Part shown: positions 1-8,785 of the stretch, one piece after another
How the letters are laid out: each line of letters begins with the position of its first letter
How positions within the stretch are numbered: position 1 is the first letter of the stretch
Source of the DNA: Megamonas sp. UBA1796
GTDB taxonomy: Bacteria > Bacillota > Negativicutes > Selenomonadales > Selenomonadaceae
Length of the DNA stretch: 64,000 bases
Direction of reading: 5' to 3'
Assembly: GCA_002319795.1 (NCBI GenBank)
Contig: DCFU01000028.1
Location: 48,832 to 112,831, forward strand
Program-made: the position numbers and the translations under genes
The notes under the pieces: model-generated
Database searches by the model: none
Told to the model about the DNA's origin: nothing
What the model saw: the letters and a program-made list of their open reading frames with translations, nothing else

Positions 1-1
1 C

Positions 2-1093
2 TTGGAAGAGGGGCGTCAAAAAGGGCTCAAACGTTCCTACCTGGACAGGCTTATGCTGGATGAGAACCGTATTGGTCAGATGGCCGAGGGACTCAGACAG
101 ACAGCGGGTCTGCCCGATCCTGTTGGGGAGGGTACATACTCGACAATACGGCCGAATGGGCTGGAAATTCGGCGGGTAAAGGTACCTCTGGGAGTCATTG
201 GCATTATTTATGAGGCTCGTCCCAATGTTACGTCCGATGCTGTAGGACTTTGCTTGAAATCAGGTAATGCGGTTATTCTGCGTGGAGGTTCAGAGGCAAT
301 TCATTCCAATCAGGCTATCGTATCGCTGCTCACTAAGGCGGCCTATGATGAGGGTATTCCAGAAGGCGCCCTGCAGTTTGTCGAAGTTACAGAACGTGAG
401 GCTGTGAACGTTATGCTGCGTTTAAATGGCTATTTGGATGTTGTTATACCTCGTGGTGGGCCCGGACTCATCAAAATGGTTGTAGAAAACAGCTCAGTGC
501 CTGTTATAGAAACGGGTACAGGCATTTGTCATACATTTGTTGATGCTTCAGCAGATTTTGACATGGCGCTTCGTATAGCTGTGAATGCGAAAACTTCGCG
601 TCCGGCAGTCTGCAATGCCATGGAGACTCTGCTTGTACATGAAGATATAGCAGGAGCGTTCCTGCCACGGCTGGAAGCTGCTATGAGAGAGAAAAAAGTC
701 GAGTTCCGTGGCTGCGATAAGGCACGCGCGATTTGCCCAGGTATGAATGAGGCTACGGAGGAAGACTGGAGTACGGAGTATGGTGATTTGATACTATCCG
801 TTAAGGTCGTAAAAAACATAGATGAGGCCATTGAACATATAAATCAGTACAATACAGGACACTCCGAGACCATAGTGACGGATTCCTTTCAAAATGCGCA
901 TCGTTTCCAGTGGGCGGTCGATGCGGCGGCTGTTTATGTGAATGCTTCAACTCGTTTTACGGATGGTTTTGAATTTGGCTTTGGTGCAGAAATTGGCATC
1001 AGTACCCAGAAACTTCATGCGCGTGGCCCCATGGGGCTTGATGCGCTTACCAGCATGAAATATCTTATTTGCGGGAACGGGCAAATAAGATGA
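2..1093 (+). CDS. proA: Gamma-glutamyl phosphate reductase ProA, 5'-truncated by the window edge
   Basis: ProA reduces gamma-glutamyl phosphate to glutamate-5-semialdehyde with NADPH in cytoplasmic proline synthesis. The 363 visible residues match the family from about residue 50 onward; a full protein is about 415 residues, so the N-terminus lies left of the window and the leading TTG is not a real start. Seen: the aldehyde-dehydrogenase-type segments [16 protein letters not shown] and [11 protein letters not shown], the catalytic-cysteine region [14 protein letters not shown] and the C-terminal [11 protein letters not shown] motif. It heads a same-strand run through nadD, yqeK, lcp, rsfS and a CvfB-like gene. 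Its stop overlaps the next small ORF. proB is presumably upstream but is not visible. Confidence 0.96.
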   Translation: MEEGRQKGLKRSYLDRLMLDENRIGQMAEGLRQTAGLPDPVGEGTYSTIRPNGLEIRRVKVPLGVIGIIYEARPNVTSDAVGLCLKSGNAVILRGGSEAIHSNQAIVSLLTKAAYDEGIPEGALQFVEVTEREAVNVMLRLNGYLDVVIPRGGPGLIKMVVENSSVPVIETGTGICHTFVDASADFDMALRIAVNAKTSRPAVCNAMETLLVHEDIAGAFLPRLEAAMREKKVEFRGCDKARAICPGMNEATEEDWSTEYGDLILSVKVVKNIDEAIEHINQYNTGHSETIVTDSFQNAHRFQWAVDAAAVYVNASTRFTDGFEFGFGAEIGISTQKLHARGPMGLDALTSMKYLICGNGQIR

Positions 1094-1242
1094 TAGATAA
1101 GCTTTTAGGATATGTCAGGACAATCCAGCAGTATTTTTCTACAGCAAAAGGATATCATGACCTGAAGGATGAATCCTTTGCGATTTTTGTCATATTAGTT
1201 ACTATGCTGCTTGTTTATTTAGTCGTGAAATATATTTTATGA
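1090..1242 (+). CDS. Small single-pass membrane protein, 50 aa, unknown function
   Basis: This short ORF begins with an ATG overlapping the proA stop codon (ATGA) and ends 18 bases before nadD. It encodes 50 residues: a polar N-terminal half ([20 protein letters not shown]) and a hydrophobic C-terminal half ending in a helix rich in Ile, Val, Leu and Tyr (about residues 30-49), which looks like one transmembrane segment. It fills the proA-nadD gap almost exactly, and the stop-start overlap suggests translational coupling. The ribosome site upstream is only moderate. I do not recognise a family. It could be a real small membrane protein or a chance ORF; the position and helix argue for the former. 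Confidence 0.5.
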   Translation: MIDKLLGYVRTIQQYFSTAKGYHDLKDESFAIFVILVTMLLVYLVVKYIL

Positions 1243-1260
1243 ATATAAGGAGCGGTAAGG

Positions 1261-1875
1261 ATGGCGGGAAGTAAACACCGGATGGGTATTTTTGGCGGAA
1301 CATTTGATCCAATCCATATTGGGCATCTTGTTACGGCTGAGGCAGTCCGTGATGAATATGGTATGGATGAAGTCCTGTTCATTCCAGCAGCGCATCCGCC
1401 ACATAAACAAAATCAGCAGGTCACACCCGCAAGTCATCGTTTTAAAATGGCAGTATATGCAACCTCGTCGAATCCGCATTTTCAGGTATTGTCTCTTGAA
1501 CTCGAAAGGCCAGGGTTGTCTTATACGATTGATACGGTATATGAGCTTTTTCGTCGTTTTGGCGAGGGCACGGAATTCTATTTTATTACAGGGGCGGATA
1601 CAATTCAGGAAATCCATACATGGCATCGTATAGAAGAGCTTTTAGGCATCTGTCATTTTATAGCGGCAACGCGGCCGGGATGCACGCCGGATATTGATTC
1701 CATACGAGAAAGCTTTGGCAGGTTGGGTATGGCGAATATCCACCGCTTGTCTACGCCTGCATTGGAGATTTCTTCGACAGATATTCGGGAACGGGTAAAA
1801 AGAGGCTATTCTATAAAATATATTGTGCCTGAGCAGGTGGAGGCGTATATTTATAAGGAAGGTCTTTATAAGTAG
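1261..1875 (+). CDS. nadD: Nicotinate-nucleotide adenylyltransferase NadD
   Basis: NadD transfers AMP from ATP to nicotinate mononucleotide, giving deamido-NAD in NAD synthesis. The 204-residue length is typical. Residues 10-19 carry the nucleotidyltransferase signature GTFDPIHIGH, and the C-terminal ISSTDIRERVKRG matches the second phosphate-binding motif (ISSTxIR). The ATG follows AAGGAGCGGTAAGG, a good ribosome site. It sits directly before yqeK, an arrangement common in Bacillota (nadD-yqeK-rsfS). Function is well supported by motifs and context. Confidence 0.97.
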   Translation: MAGSKHRMGIFGGTFDPIHIGHLVTAEAVRDEYGMDEVLFIPAAHPPHKQNQQVTPASHRFKMAVYATSSNPHFQVLSLELERPGLSYTIDTVYELFRRFGEGTEFYFITGADTIQEIHTWHRIEELLGICHFIAATRPGCTPDIDSIRESFGRLGMANIHRLSTPALEISSTDIRERVKRGYSIKYIVPEQVEAYIYKEGLYK

Positions 1876-1893
1876 AAAAAGAGGTAGGAGAAG

Positions 1894-2460
1894 ATGGAGT
1901 TCGATGAAATGAAATCGCTGCTTGCTTCACGGCTGAAAAAAGGACGGTATAAACATTCCCTTGGTGTATCCAATACAGCAGTTTTTCTCGCAGGACGTTT
2001 TGGTGCGGATGTACATAAAGCACGTATTGCGGGACTTCTGCATGATTGTGCCAGGGAATTTCCCAATGAAGCTATGCTTGCAGAGGCGCAAAAACGGAGT
2101 ATAGCATATACCGAGGTGGAAAGCTCCATGCCGCTGCTTTTGCATGCCTATATCGGGGCAAGACGCATTCACGAATGTTATGGTGTGAATGATGGTGAGA
2201 TTGCACAGGCGATTTATCGCCATACGGTTGGGGGCAGGAATATGACTGTACTGGATAAGATTATTTATTTTTCTGATATGATTGAACCGACACGTGCTTA
2301 TCCCGGCGTGGAGGAACTGAGGCGGCTTTCTCGCGAGGCTGGACTCGATGAAGCCTTGCTGGCAGGGTTTAATCAGTCAATCACTTTCGTATTGAAGGAA
2401 AACCATCTTATTCATCCGGATACAATATTGGCACGCAATGAAATTTTACTCAGGGGATAA
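1894..2460 (+). CDS. yqeK: HD-domain bis(5'-nucleosyl)-tetraphosphatase YqeK
   Basis: YqeK-family HD hydrolases cleave diadenosine tetraphosphate symmetrically to two ADP with a di-iron centre. The protein has 188 residues, the normal length. It shows an early histidine in YKHSLGVSN, the HD pair in LLHDCARE (about residues 49-56), a later histidine in YRHTVGG and an aspartate in IIYFSDMIEPTR, which are the expected metal ligands. It lies 18 bases after nadD and 6 bases before the LCP gene, so it is cotranscribed. Other HD nucleotidases are possible in principle, but length and neighbours favour YqeK. Confidence 0.92.
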   Translation: MEFDEMKSLLASRLKKGRYKHSLGVSNTAVFLAGRFGADVHKARIAGLLHDCAREFPNEAMLAEAQKRSIAYTEVESSMPLLLHAYIGARRIHECYGVNDGEIAQAIYRHTVGGRNMTVLDKIIYFSDMIEPTRAYPGVEELRRLSREAGLDEALLAGFNQSITFVLKENHLIHPDTILARNEILLRG

Positions 2461-2466
2461 ATAGTT

Positions 2467-3453
2467 ATGGAAAATCAGACGAGGGACAATATCATACGCA
2501 AAAGAAAAATCAAAAAGCGGCGCCGTCGTCTGAAAATTTTTCGGCTTTTGATTTTCCTGTTTATAGTGGGAGGGATACTATGGACAGGGTTTCAAATTTG
2601 TCAGATTGGCTTTCGTGTGTTTCATAGCTATTATTCGCTTTATCAGGACTATGCACACCGACAGGATTTGCAGCAAAGTTCGCTTGAGCCGCGTTTTGCC
2701 GGTTATACGAATATATTGATCATGGGGCTGGATGAGGGCATGGAGACAGGACAGCAGGCAGATGCTATATTGTTGTTAAGTATTGAGGATGCAACGGGCG
2801 CAGTCAGGATCATGTCTATACCGGGCGGGACGTTGGCACCAATCACTGGACATCGGTCATGGGAAAAAGTCAGTGAAACTTATGCCTATGGTGGTGCATT
2901 GCTCACGAAACAAACGGTATCAGCGCTGACGGGTATACCGGTTCAGCAGTACATTGCCATAGATACAAAGACCTTGTCGGATATCGTGGATGCATTGGGT
3001 GGTATTGATTTTTATGTCGAATGTGATATGGATTATGAAGATCCGGAAGAAGATTTATCCATTCATATAAAAAAAGGTTATCAGCATATGGACGGGAATA
3101 CAGTACAGCAGTACTTGCGTTATCGTGGTGGAGAACTTGGCAATATTGGCCGTGTGCAGCGGCAGAACCATTTTCTCAAAGTGTTTTATAAACGCTTATT
3201 CAGGGTAGGTACGGTAACCCGTCTGCCGTTACTCGCTGATATTTTTCAGAATCATGTTATAACGAATATGGAGCTTCTTGATACGTTGCATTTTACCAAA
3301 CTGCTTCGTAAGTTCAGCTCGGATGAACCAAGGACAATTATGCTTCCGGGAGGAACTTCAGCAGCGGATGATACGCTTTGGATAGCTTCTCCGGATAGTA
3401 TGGAACAGGTATTGAGTGAATTGTTTCCGGCAGCAACGGAAAATGGTAATTAA
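2467..3453 (+). CDS. LytR-CpsA-Psr (LCP) family cell-wall glycopolymer ligase
   Basis: LCP proteins transfer undecaprenyl-linked glycopolymers to peptidoglycan or related acceptors outside the membrane. The 328 residues begin with a very basic cytoplasmic stretch (RKRKIKKRRRRLK), then one transmembrane helix (about 25-45), then the extracellular catalytic domain. Recognisable blocks are NILIMGLDEG, the AD.ILLLSI strand, the VDALGGIDFYVECDMDYED segment with its acidic residues, and YLRYRGGELGNIGRVQRQ, which carries the family's conserved arginines. The gene lies between yqeK and rsfS, a placement seen in several Bacillota. Which polymer it attaches cannot be told from the sequence. Confidence 0.9.
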   Translation: MENQTRDNIIRKRKIKKRRRRLKIFRLLIFLFIVGGILWTGFQICQIGFRVFHSYYSLYQDYAHRQDLQQSSLEPRFAGYTNILIMGLDEGMETGQQADAILLLSIEDATGAVRIMSIPGGTLAPITGHRSWEKVSETYAYGGALLTKQTVSALTGIPVQQYIAIDTKTLSDIVDALGGIDFYVECDMDYEDPEEDLSIHIKKGYQHMDGNTVQQYLRYRGGELGNIGRVQRQNHFLKVFYKRLFRVGTVTRLPLLADIFQNHVITNMELLDTLHFTKLLRKFSSDEPRTIMLPGGTSAADDTLWIASPDSMEQVLSELFPAATENGN

Positions 3454-3472
3454 AGTATAGGAGGAATGAAGG

Positions 3473-3823
3473 TTGATTAATACATCAAGGGAAATGGCAA
3501 TCGCAATTGCCAAGGCAGCAAGTGATAAAAAGGCACGTGATATAGTTATAATGGGGATGAACGGGCTGACAATCGCTGCGGATTATTTTATTGTGTGTTC
3601 GGCAAATACGGCAACACAGGTTCGGGCAATCGCAGATAGCATTGAGGAAGAACTTGATAATGAAAAGATTATGTTTCTGCATAAGGAAGGATACCGTGAG
3701 GGAGAGTGGGTGCTTCTGGATTATGGTGATTGCGTAGCGCAGGTATTTATGCAGGAGAGCCGGGAGTTTTATTCATTGGAACGTCTGTGGAGTGATGCTG
3801 AATTCACTGCGTATGAGGACTGA
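3473..3823 (+). CDS. rsfS: Ribosomal silencing factor RsfS
   Basis: RsfS (YbeB/Iojap family) binds ribosomal protein L14 and blocks 50S-30S joining when nutrients are scarce. The 116-residue protein has the family blocks KKARDIVIMGM, ADYFIVCSANTATQVRAIADSIEEEL and EGYREGEWVLLDYGDCVAQVF. Initiation is at TTG, chosen because AGGAGG lies a suitable distance upstream and there is no nearer ATG in frame. It follows the LCP gene by 19 bases and precedes the CvfB-like gene by 4 bases. Confidence 0.95.
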   Translation: MINTSREMAIAIAKAASDKKARDIVIMGMNGLTIAADYFIVCSANTATQVRAIADSIEEELDNEKIMFLHKEGYREGEWVLLDYGDCVAQVFMQESREFYSLERLWSDAEFTAYED

Positions 3824-3827
3824 TTAG

Positions 3828-4694
3828 ATGCTGGAAAAAAAAGAAATGAAGTATGGGCCGAGTACGGTAGCTGTATTGAAAGTAGCCCGTCTTGGCGAAA
3901 TGGGAGCGTTCCTGGATGCAGAAACGGGAAGTACCTCAGATGATATACTGCTGCATAAAACACAGCAGACAATGCCCGTGGCTGTGGGAGAAGAGGTAAA
4001 GGTATTTCTTTATCTGGATCCTAAACGACGCCTGACAGCGAGTATGCGTGTGCCGCAGATGAAGGAAGGGCAGATTGCTCGTTTGAGTGTTATCAATGTA
4101 AGCAAGGATGGAGCTTTTTTGGATGTTGGTGCCGAACGGGGAATATTTATGCCTTATGCCGGCATGCGTGGCAGTCTGAAAATAGGTGAGGTCGTTTGGG
4201 CGAAGCTTTATACAGATAAATCGGGTCGGCTTGCTGTGACTATGCGGGTAGAAGATGAAATGAGACGTGCTTCCAAGCCTGCATCGGAAGTCCATATTGG
4301 TGATTTTATTAAAGGGGCAATTTACAATTATACGGATAGTGGGGCATTTCTCTTCACAGATCAACGTCATATTGCCTTTATCGACAATAAAGAATTACCC
4401 ATGAAACCGCGTGTGGGAGAGATCGTTGAGGCCCGGGTGACGTATGTACGTGATGACGGGCGATTGAATGCTTCATTGCGGGAGATAAAAGAAAAGGCGC
4501 TCATGGACGATGCAGAGAAAATTCTGCTTCTGATGCAGGGAAGGGATGGTAAGATGCCCTATAGTGATGCCAGCTCTCCGGAAGTCATACACGATAAATT
4601 CCAGATAAGCAAGGCGGCCTTTAAAAGGGCAATGGGGCATCTTCTCAAACAGGGTATTGTAGAGGAAAAGGATGGCTGGACATATCTGAAATAG
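3828..4694 (+). CDS. cvfB: CvfB-like S1 RNA-binding protein
   Basis: The protein has 288 residues made of tandem S1-type OB folds and a C-terminal winged-helix-like segment, the layout of CvfB/YitL, an RNA-binding regulator of virulence and protein production in staphylococci. S1-like repeats are recognisable near residues 15-65 (VLKVARLGEMGAFLDAE), 80-140 (LSVINVSKDGAFLDVG) and 155-215 (IKGAIYNYTDSGAFLF). The end (HDKFQISKAAFKRAMGHLLKQGIVEEKDGWTYLK) resembles the winged helix. It is the last gene of the proA-led run. The molecular role in this organism is inferred from the family alone. Confidence 0.85.
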   Translation: MLEKKEMKYGPSTVAVLKVARLGEMGAFLDAETGSTSDDILLHKTQQTMPVAVGEEVKVFLYLDPKRRLTASMRVPQMKEGQIARLSVINVSKDGAFLDVGAERGIFMPYAGMRGSLKIGEVVWAKLYTDKSGRLAVTMRVEDEMRRASKPASEVHIGDFIKGAIYNYTDSGAFLFTDQRHIAFIDNKELPMKPRVGEIVEARVTYVRDDGRLNASLREIKEKALMDDAEKILLLMQGRDGKMPYSDASSPEVIHDKFQISKAAFKRAMGHLLKQGIVEEKDGWTYLK

Positions 4695-4813
4695 AACTTT
4701 TTCCATAAGCAAGCAGGACTTTGCCCTTTTATCGCGAATATTCAATTATAATATGGTGAATTGGCATTTTTTAGTGTATATGAGTAGGAAAATTATAATT
4801 GGGGGCGGATTGT

Positions 4814-5740
4814 ATGGCAGAAAATAAGGCAGATAAAAAAGGAATCCTTTTGGAGACTGGTACAAACGAATTTGAGATTGTTGAGTTCAGTATTGGATCG
4901 GTCAATTATGGTATTAATGTAGCAAAGGTACGTGAGGTTATTACGCGTGCGCCCGTAACCAAAATGCCACAGGCACATCCGTATATCGATGGTTTGTTCA
5001 CCTTGCGTGGGCGTGCCATACCTCTTGTGAATCTGCCTCGCTGCCTGAATGTGCAGAGCACGGAGGAACCTAAGAACATCATTGTTACAGAGATTAATAA
5101 CTACAATATAGGATTTCTTGTAGATAATGTGTCTCGTATTCATAGAATTTCTTGGAAGGATATGGAGCCAGCTCCAGAGGTTGGTGATCAGTCCCGTGTA
5201 GTCGGTATTATCAAGATGAAGGATAAGATTGTTTTGCTGCTTGACTTTGAGACCATCATCGCGGAGATTAACCCGGAAATTAATGCCAAACTTACCACAT
5301 TCGAAGAGGCTGAATCGGTTGTCAAGCTGCATCGTGCGAATAAGCATATCGTTGTAGCAGAGGATTCGCCAATGCTGCGCGATTTGCTGGTGACGACGCT
5401 TACAGAGTCCGGCTACCATTATATCAAGGACTTTAGCAATGGGCAGAGTGCCTGGGATTACTTAGAAGTGCTTTCTGGCAAGGAAGGCCCTATCGAGAAT
5501 TACGTGGGAATTGTTGTTACGGATATTGAGATGCCGAAAATGGATGGGCATCGTTTGCTCAAGCTTATCCGCAATGACAGCAAGCTGCAGGATGTTCCGG
5601 TAGTGCTGTTTTCTTCACTTATTAGTGACGAGATGCGTATTAAGGGTGATACCTTGGGCGCGAGCGGTCAGATATCCAAGCCGGAAATCAACCAATTGAT
5701 TGGTATTTTGGATAGTTTGTTGTTGAATGATAAAAAATAA
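4814..5740 (+). CDS. cheV: Chemotaxis coupling protein CheV (CheW-receiver fusion)
   Basis: CheV couples chemoreceptors to the CheA kinase and adapts through phosphorylation of its receiver domain. An N-terminal CheW domain (about residues 20-165) is followed by a CheY-like receiver (about 178-305). In the receiver, HIVVAEDSPMLRD gives the acidic pocket, VVTDIEMPKMDG the phospho-accepting aspartate, and GQISKP the conserved lysine. ATG 4814 is preferred over the upstream TTG at 4799 because GGGGGCGGA sits just before it. No other che gene is adjacent, so it works in trans with a receptor such as the one at 39379. The sequence indicates a motile organism. Confidence 0.95.
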   Translation: MAENKADKKGILLETGTNEFEIVEFSIGSVNYGINVAKVREVITRAPVTKMPQAHPYIDGLFTLRGRAIPLVNLPRCLNVQSTEEPKNIIVTEINNYNIGFLVDNVSRIHRISWKDMEPAPEVGDQSRVVGIIKMKDKIVLLLDFETIIAEINPEINAKLTTFEEAESVVKLHRANKHIVVAEDSPMLRDLLVTTLTESGYHYIKDFSNGQSAWDYLEVLSGKEGPIENYVGIVVTDIEMPKMDGHRLLKLIRNDSKLQDVPVVLFSSLISDEMRIKGDTLGASGQISKPEINQLIGILDSLLLNDKK

Positions 5741-5741
5741 T

Positions 5742-5792
5742 AAAAAAACTGCTATGAGGGGGAACGTATCCCTGTCATAGCAGTTTTTTTTT
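5742..5792. terminator. Bidirectional intrinsic terminator between cheV and the AI-2E gene
   Basis: A stem of about 15 bp (AAAAACTGCTATGA paired with TCATAGCAGTTTTT) with a GC-rich internal part and runs of A on the left and T on the right lies between two convergent genes. It can end transcription on both strands and touches the stop codon of the minus-strand gene. Confidence 0.88.
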
Positions 5793-6807
5793 AATTATTT
5801 TTTGTTGGACATTTATTTTTGTGATCGGTATAGATGTCTTCAATTACAATTTTGCATATCGTAACACACGGTACGGCAAGGAACATACCGGCTGTTCCTA
5901 GAAGTTCGCCGCCGAGTACTACACTGAGGATGATAGCGACAGGATGCAGATCAAGCGTCTTGCCAATGAGGGTCGGATAAACAATATTGTGATTGATCTG
6001 CGTCAGGAGAAGATAAAAGGCCAAAGTCTGCATAGCAATCCATGGATCCTGTGTAGCTGTGAGGATGGTTCCGAAGGCGGAAGCTACGGTTGGGCCTAAT
6101 ACAGGAACAAACTCACTAATGCCGGATACAACAGCAAAAATAGACGCATAGGGAAGATGACGTAATGTGAAATAAAGGAAAACAATGATTCCGGTGATGC
6201 AGCATATGACGAGCTGGCTGTATATGTAACCGCGCAGCGTAATCAACAAGCGGTCAAAAAGTTCTGATACACGCCTGTGATCCTGGTTGGGAAAAAGGCT
6301 GGCGAGATAGTTTTTTATTTTTTCACCGTCCTTTAAAAGATAAAAGGTAACAAAAATAATGATAATAAGGTCAATGAACTTATTAAAAAGAGAAAGCAAC
6401 ATGCCCAGTGAAGATTTCAGGGTATCGATACTGGCGGATGTAAGTTCCTTTAAGAGATTGTCAATCTCAGAGGAAAGGAAAGCATAGTTTTGCAGGAAGG
6501 GTATGTTTTGGAGATTATTGGATAAATCGGGAAGCCTGGTTATGAATTCAGTGAAAGTCGGGATAAAGGAATCCGATATGATTGCCAGCAGGGCAATCAT
6601 CAAAAGGACAAAGCCCATGACCACAATTCCGGCCGAAACAGCCAGCGGCAATCTTTTTGCCAGGCGCTCGACTGTAGAGCGCAGCAAAAGCTGTAATAAA
6701 ATCGCGATAAAACTGATGAATGCCAGCGAGGGAAATATCCAAAAGGCTGATAAGAGAAGTATACATGTAACAGCTAGCAGAATAGACGTACGATATTTAG
6801 ACCACAT
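5791..6807 (-). CDS. AI-2E family transporter (PF01594-type membrane protein)
   Basis: The protein has 338 residues with about eight hydrophobic segments in the arrangement typical of the AI-2E transporter family: two N-terminal helices, a pair near 60-85, a less hydrophobic amphipathic middle (about 90-135) and a C-terminal set. Family hallmarks include FYLLKDGEKIKNYLASLFP and the region around SEFVPVLGPTVAS, plus PTLIGKTLDLHPV near the end. Named members export autoinducer-2 or act as Na+/H+ antiporters, so the name should not be taken as proof of quorum signalling. It is transcribed convergently with cheV and just downstream of the M48 protease gene. Confidence 0.88.
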   Translation of the reverse strand: MWSKYRTSILLAVTCILLLSAFWIFPSLAFISFIAILLQLLLRSTVERLAKRLPLAVSAGIVVMGFVLLMIALLAIISDSFIPTFTEFITRLPDLSNNLQNIPFLQNYAFLSSEIDNLLKELTSASIDTLKSSLGMLLSLFNKFIDLIIIIFVTFYLLKDGEKIKNYLASLFPNQDHRRVSELFDRLLITLRGYIYSQLVICCITGIIVFLYFTLRHLPYASIFAVVSGISEFVPVLGPTVASAFGTILTATQDPWIAMQTLAFYLLLTQINHNIVYPTLIGKTLDLHPVAIILSVVLGGELLGTAGMFLAVPCVTICKIVIEDIYTDHKNKCPTKNN

Positions 6808-6821
6808 AAGACCCTCCCAGG

Positions 6822-7919
6822 TTATTTTATATTATTCAGCAACGTTGCCAGAGTCTCCGCATCAGGATCGCTGCCGTTGGGCGTTAGGATAGGCTGTTCT
6901 CCGAGCATGACAGTCCCGTTTTGTGCGTAGGCATCCGGTAACGTAGTGTTGTTATGGTAAACCGCAGCCAAATTTCCTGCCACAAAATAGGAACGTTCCG
7001 TGCCGCTCATGCTGTCAGTAGCAGATGGTTTCATGAATTCTCTGCCGTTGATACTAACGCTTCCGTCCTTGACGATAACCTTGTCATGGCTGTATTGGGT
7101 GAGCTTTTTGGAATAATTGTCGCGGCGCTGTTCGTTGGTAGGATGATCCGAGGGGGAGAAAATTTCACCAACAAAATTTTCGGAGGATCCGCTGCTTTGT
7201 TTTTCGATGACCCGTTGCCAAATTGCTGCGCAGGCTCCGGGATTATAGGGGGAGTGCGTGATATAATCGAAGGAAAGATTATCCGCTTCCCATTCCTGTG
7301 GCTTGGTTACCTGTGTGGCAGTAGCGTAATTGGCAAAGACCGAGGCAGCCAGATTACTGCCAAAAGATCCTCCCTGCGAATCTGCATAGATTTGCGCTAC
7401 CAGATCGAATGGAATGGCCTTCTTGAAGCTCTTGGCAGGGTGATCTTTTTGCCCATGTCCCATTTCATGGCCCAGAACAACGGCAATTTCATCATCGTTG
7501 GTGATAAGGCTGAAAAGGCCTGTATTGACACTCATATTATGTCCGAGAGTGCAAAAAGCATTAAAGGATGTGTCGTTATTGATAAAATAATTGTAAGGTT
7601 TATCATTTATGCTTGGATCTACGGTAGCAATTGCATTGGAAAGATTCTTCATGATTGAATCGAGCCGGCCGTTGAGCTCTTCATCCGTATTCACGCCGTA
7701 TTTCTTCTCCATTTCGTCAAAGAATTTATCTCTTCCCTCATTGTTATAGTAGTTGAGTTCCTTGTTGAATTGTATATACTGTATGCCGTTGTTGAGAACA
7801 ACTCCGAGTATACTGGCATCTGCTACAGGAGAAGGAACAGCTGAGAAAGTTATTGAAAGGCCGCATATAGTGGCTATTGTGGTTGCTAAAGCTTTTCTAT
7901 GTAGATTTCTATATAGCAT
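6822..7919 (-). CDS. Secreted M48 family metalloprotease
   Basis: This 365-residue zinc peptidase has a signal peptide (basic LYRNLHRKA, hydrophobic core to about residue 33, likely cleaved after ADA). The catalytic motif HEMGH occurs in VVLGHEMGHGQKDHP, and the third zinc ligand is probably the glutamate in EWEADNLSFDYI. The domain order is like the periplasmic BepA/YfgC branch of M48, but there are no obvious TPR repeats; the C-terminal 90 residues are not recognised. It is 14 bases upstream of the AI-2E gene and downstream of folT on the same strand, so it may share the folT transcript. Housekeeping of envelope proteins is a likely role, inferred from the family. Confidence 0.88.
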   Translation of the reverse strand: MLYRNLHRKALATTIATICGLSITFSAVPSPVADASILGVVLNNGIQYIQFNKELNYYNNEGRDKFFDEMEKKYGVNTDEELNGRLDSIMKNLSNAIATVDPSINDKPYNYFINNDTSFNAFCTLGHNMSVNTGLFSLITNDDEIAVVLGHEMGHGQKDHPAKSFKKAIPFDLVAQIYADSQGGSFGSNLAASVFANYATATQVTKPQEWEADNLSFDYITHSPYNPGACAAIWQRVIEKQSSGSSENFVGEIFSPSDHPTNEQRRDNYSKKLTQYSHDKVIVKDGSVSINGREFMKPSATDSMSGTERSYFVAGNLAAVYHNNTTLPDAYAQNGTVMLGEQPILTPNGSDPDAETLATLLNNIK

Positions 7920-7943
7920 GGGAAATCACTCCTTGTAATTGTT

Positions 7944-8459
7944 TTATTTGTTTGTGTAGAAACGTGGCATAAGTACAGCCAAAGGCCGGTATACCATGCA
8001 AAAGAGAAAAGTCTGTACGGGAAGGAATAACGCGCCTTTGATGAAGCGGCTGAGGAAAAATGCTGTTGCTGCCTGGTGATAAAGCATGACCAGCCAGAGC
8101 GTGTTAAGGATAAGATCAATAAAGATAAAGATGAGAATAAATGGGATGCAGATTCTGCGTAAATTCAGTTCGTTTGTCTGCAAAAAATATCCGTAAATAA
8201 TGCCGCTTAAAAAATTGCTGAGTGTAAAGCCAGGAAAAAATGCTCCAGGGAAAAAGAGCATACTTCCCAAAAGGTCAGCGGATGCAGCCATGAGACCGCC
8301 GCGTAGGGAACCAAACATCGAAGCATAAATGGCAATCGGCAAAAAGCCGAAGCTGAAGCGGACAAATGGAGTCTGGATGGAAAATACATAGGTGAAGAGA
8401 ATCGTAAGAGCGATGAATACACCGGCAAAGACAGCCGGTCTTGCGGAAAATTTGCGCAA
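7944..8459 (-). CDS. folT: Folate-type ECF transporter S component (FolT family)
   Basis: ECF S components bind a vitamin in the membrane and dock to a shared EcfAAT energising module. The protein has five to six hydrophobic helices and reads like the FolT family (FAGVFIALTILF, RFSFGFLPIAIYASMFGSLRGGLMAASADLLG). The start is TTG 8459, because GGAGGTG sits 6 bases before it; an upstream in-frame GTG at 8495 has no such site. This gives 171 residues. A tetrahydrofolate riboswitch lies in its leader and strongly supports folate as the substrate. The EcfA/EcfT genes are not in the window. Confidence 0.88.
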   Translation of the reverse strand: MRKFSARPAVFAGVFIALTILFTYVFSIQTPFVRFSFGFLPIAIYASMFGSLRGGLMAASADLLGSMLFFPGAFFPGFTLSNFLSGIIYGYFLQTNELNLRRICIPFILIFIFIDLILNTLWLVMLYHQAATAFFLSRFIKGALFLPVQTFLFCMVYRPLAVLMPRFYTNK

Positions 8460-8530
8460 GAAAAACACCTCCAATATGATAGATAGTCGATGCACGTTGC
8501 TACATATCGAGATGCATTTCTCTTCAATGC

Positions 8531-8633
8531 AGCAGCGGGATGCAGTGGCTGTACCGCAAGTCTGAAAACACTTTTCGTCCAGATGACAACTCCCCGTTCA
8601 TCTGACACTTAACGCGCAGCCACTTACTCTGCT
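8531..8633 (-). promoter_or_regulatory. Tetrahydrofolate (THF/folE-type) riboswitch aptamer upstream of folT
   Basis: Read on the minus strand, the segment begins AGCAGAGTAAGTGGCTG and ends CAGCCACTGCATCCCGCTGCT. The outer ends pair (AGCAG/CTGCT) and so do the next arms (GTGGCTG/CAGCCAC). Between them lie GCGTTAAGTGT, a hairpin with CAGATGA/TCATCTG arms around ACGGGGAGTTG, and GACGAAAAG. These match the conserved blocks of the Firmicutes THF riboswitch. About 70 bases separate the aptamer from the folT start. No clear terminator was found there, so control by masking the ribosome site is more likely. The call rests on recall of the consensus, not on a covariance search. Confidence 0.85.
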
Positions 8634-8785
8634 CTGTTACTCCGTATATGTTGAATTAGCGATAGAAAGAAAAAATCCTGCCAGTTTGTGAAAAATATTT
8701 ACATGAGCAGGAGATAGAGCAAATAAAATCGAAATAATATCCTATACGGTGAGGCCCGTAGTAGAACAGAAGGGGGATGTCAAGC

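Noticed and set aside
4793..5419. Open frame of 208 codons on the minus strand
   Set aside because: Antisense to cheV, whose CheW and receiver motifs are clear.
6954..7658. Open frame of 234 codons on the plus strand
   Set aside because: Antisense to the M48 protease with its HEMGH motif; no ribosome site or recognisable domain.
8457..8495. GTG 8495 as the folT start
   Set aside because: It lacks a ribosome site and would place the strong GGAGGTG inside the coding region; TTG 8459 fits better.
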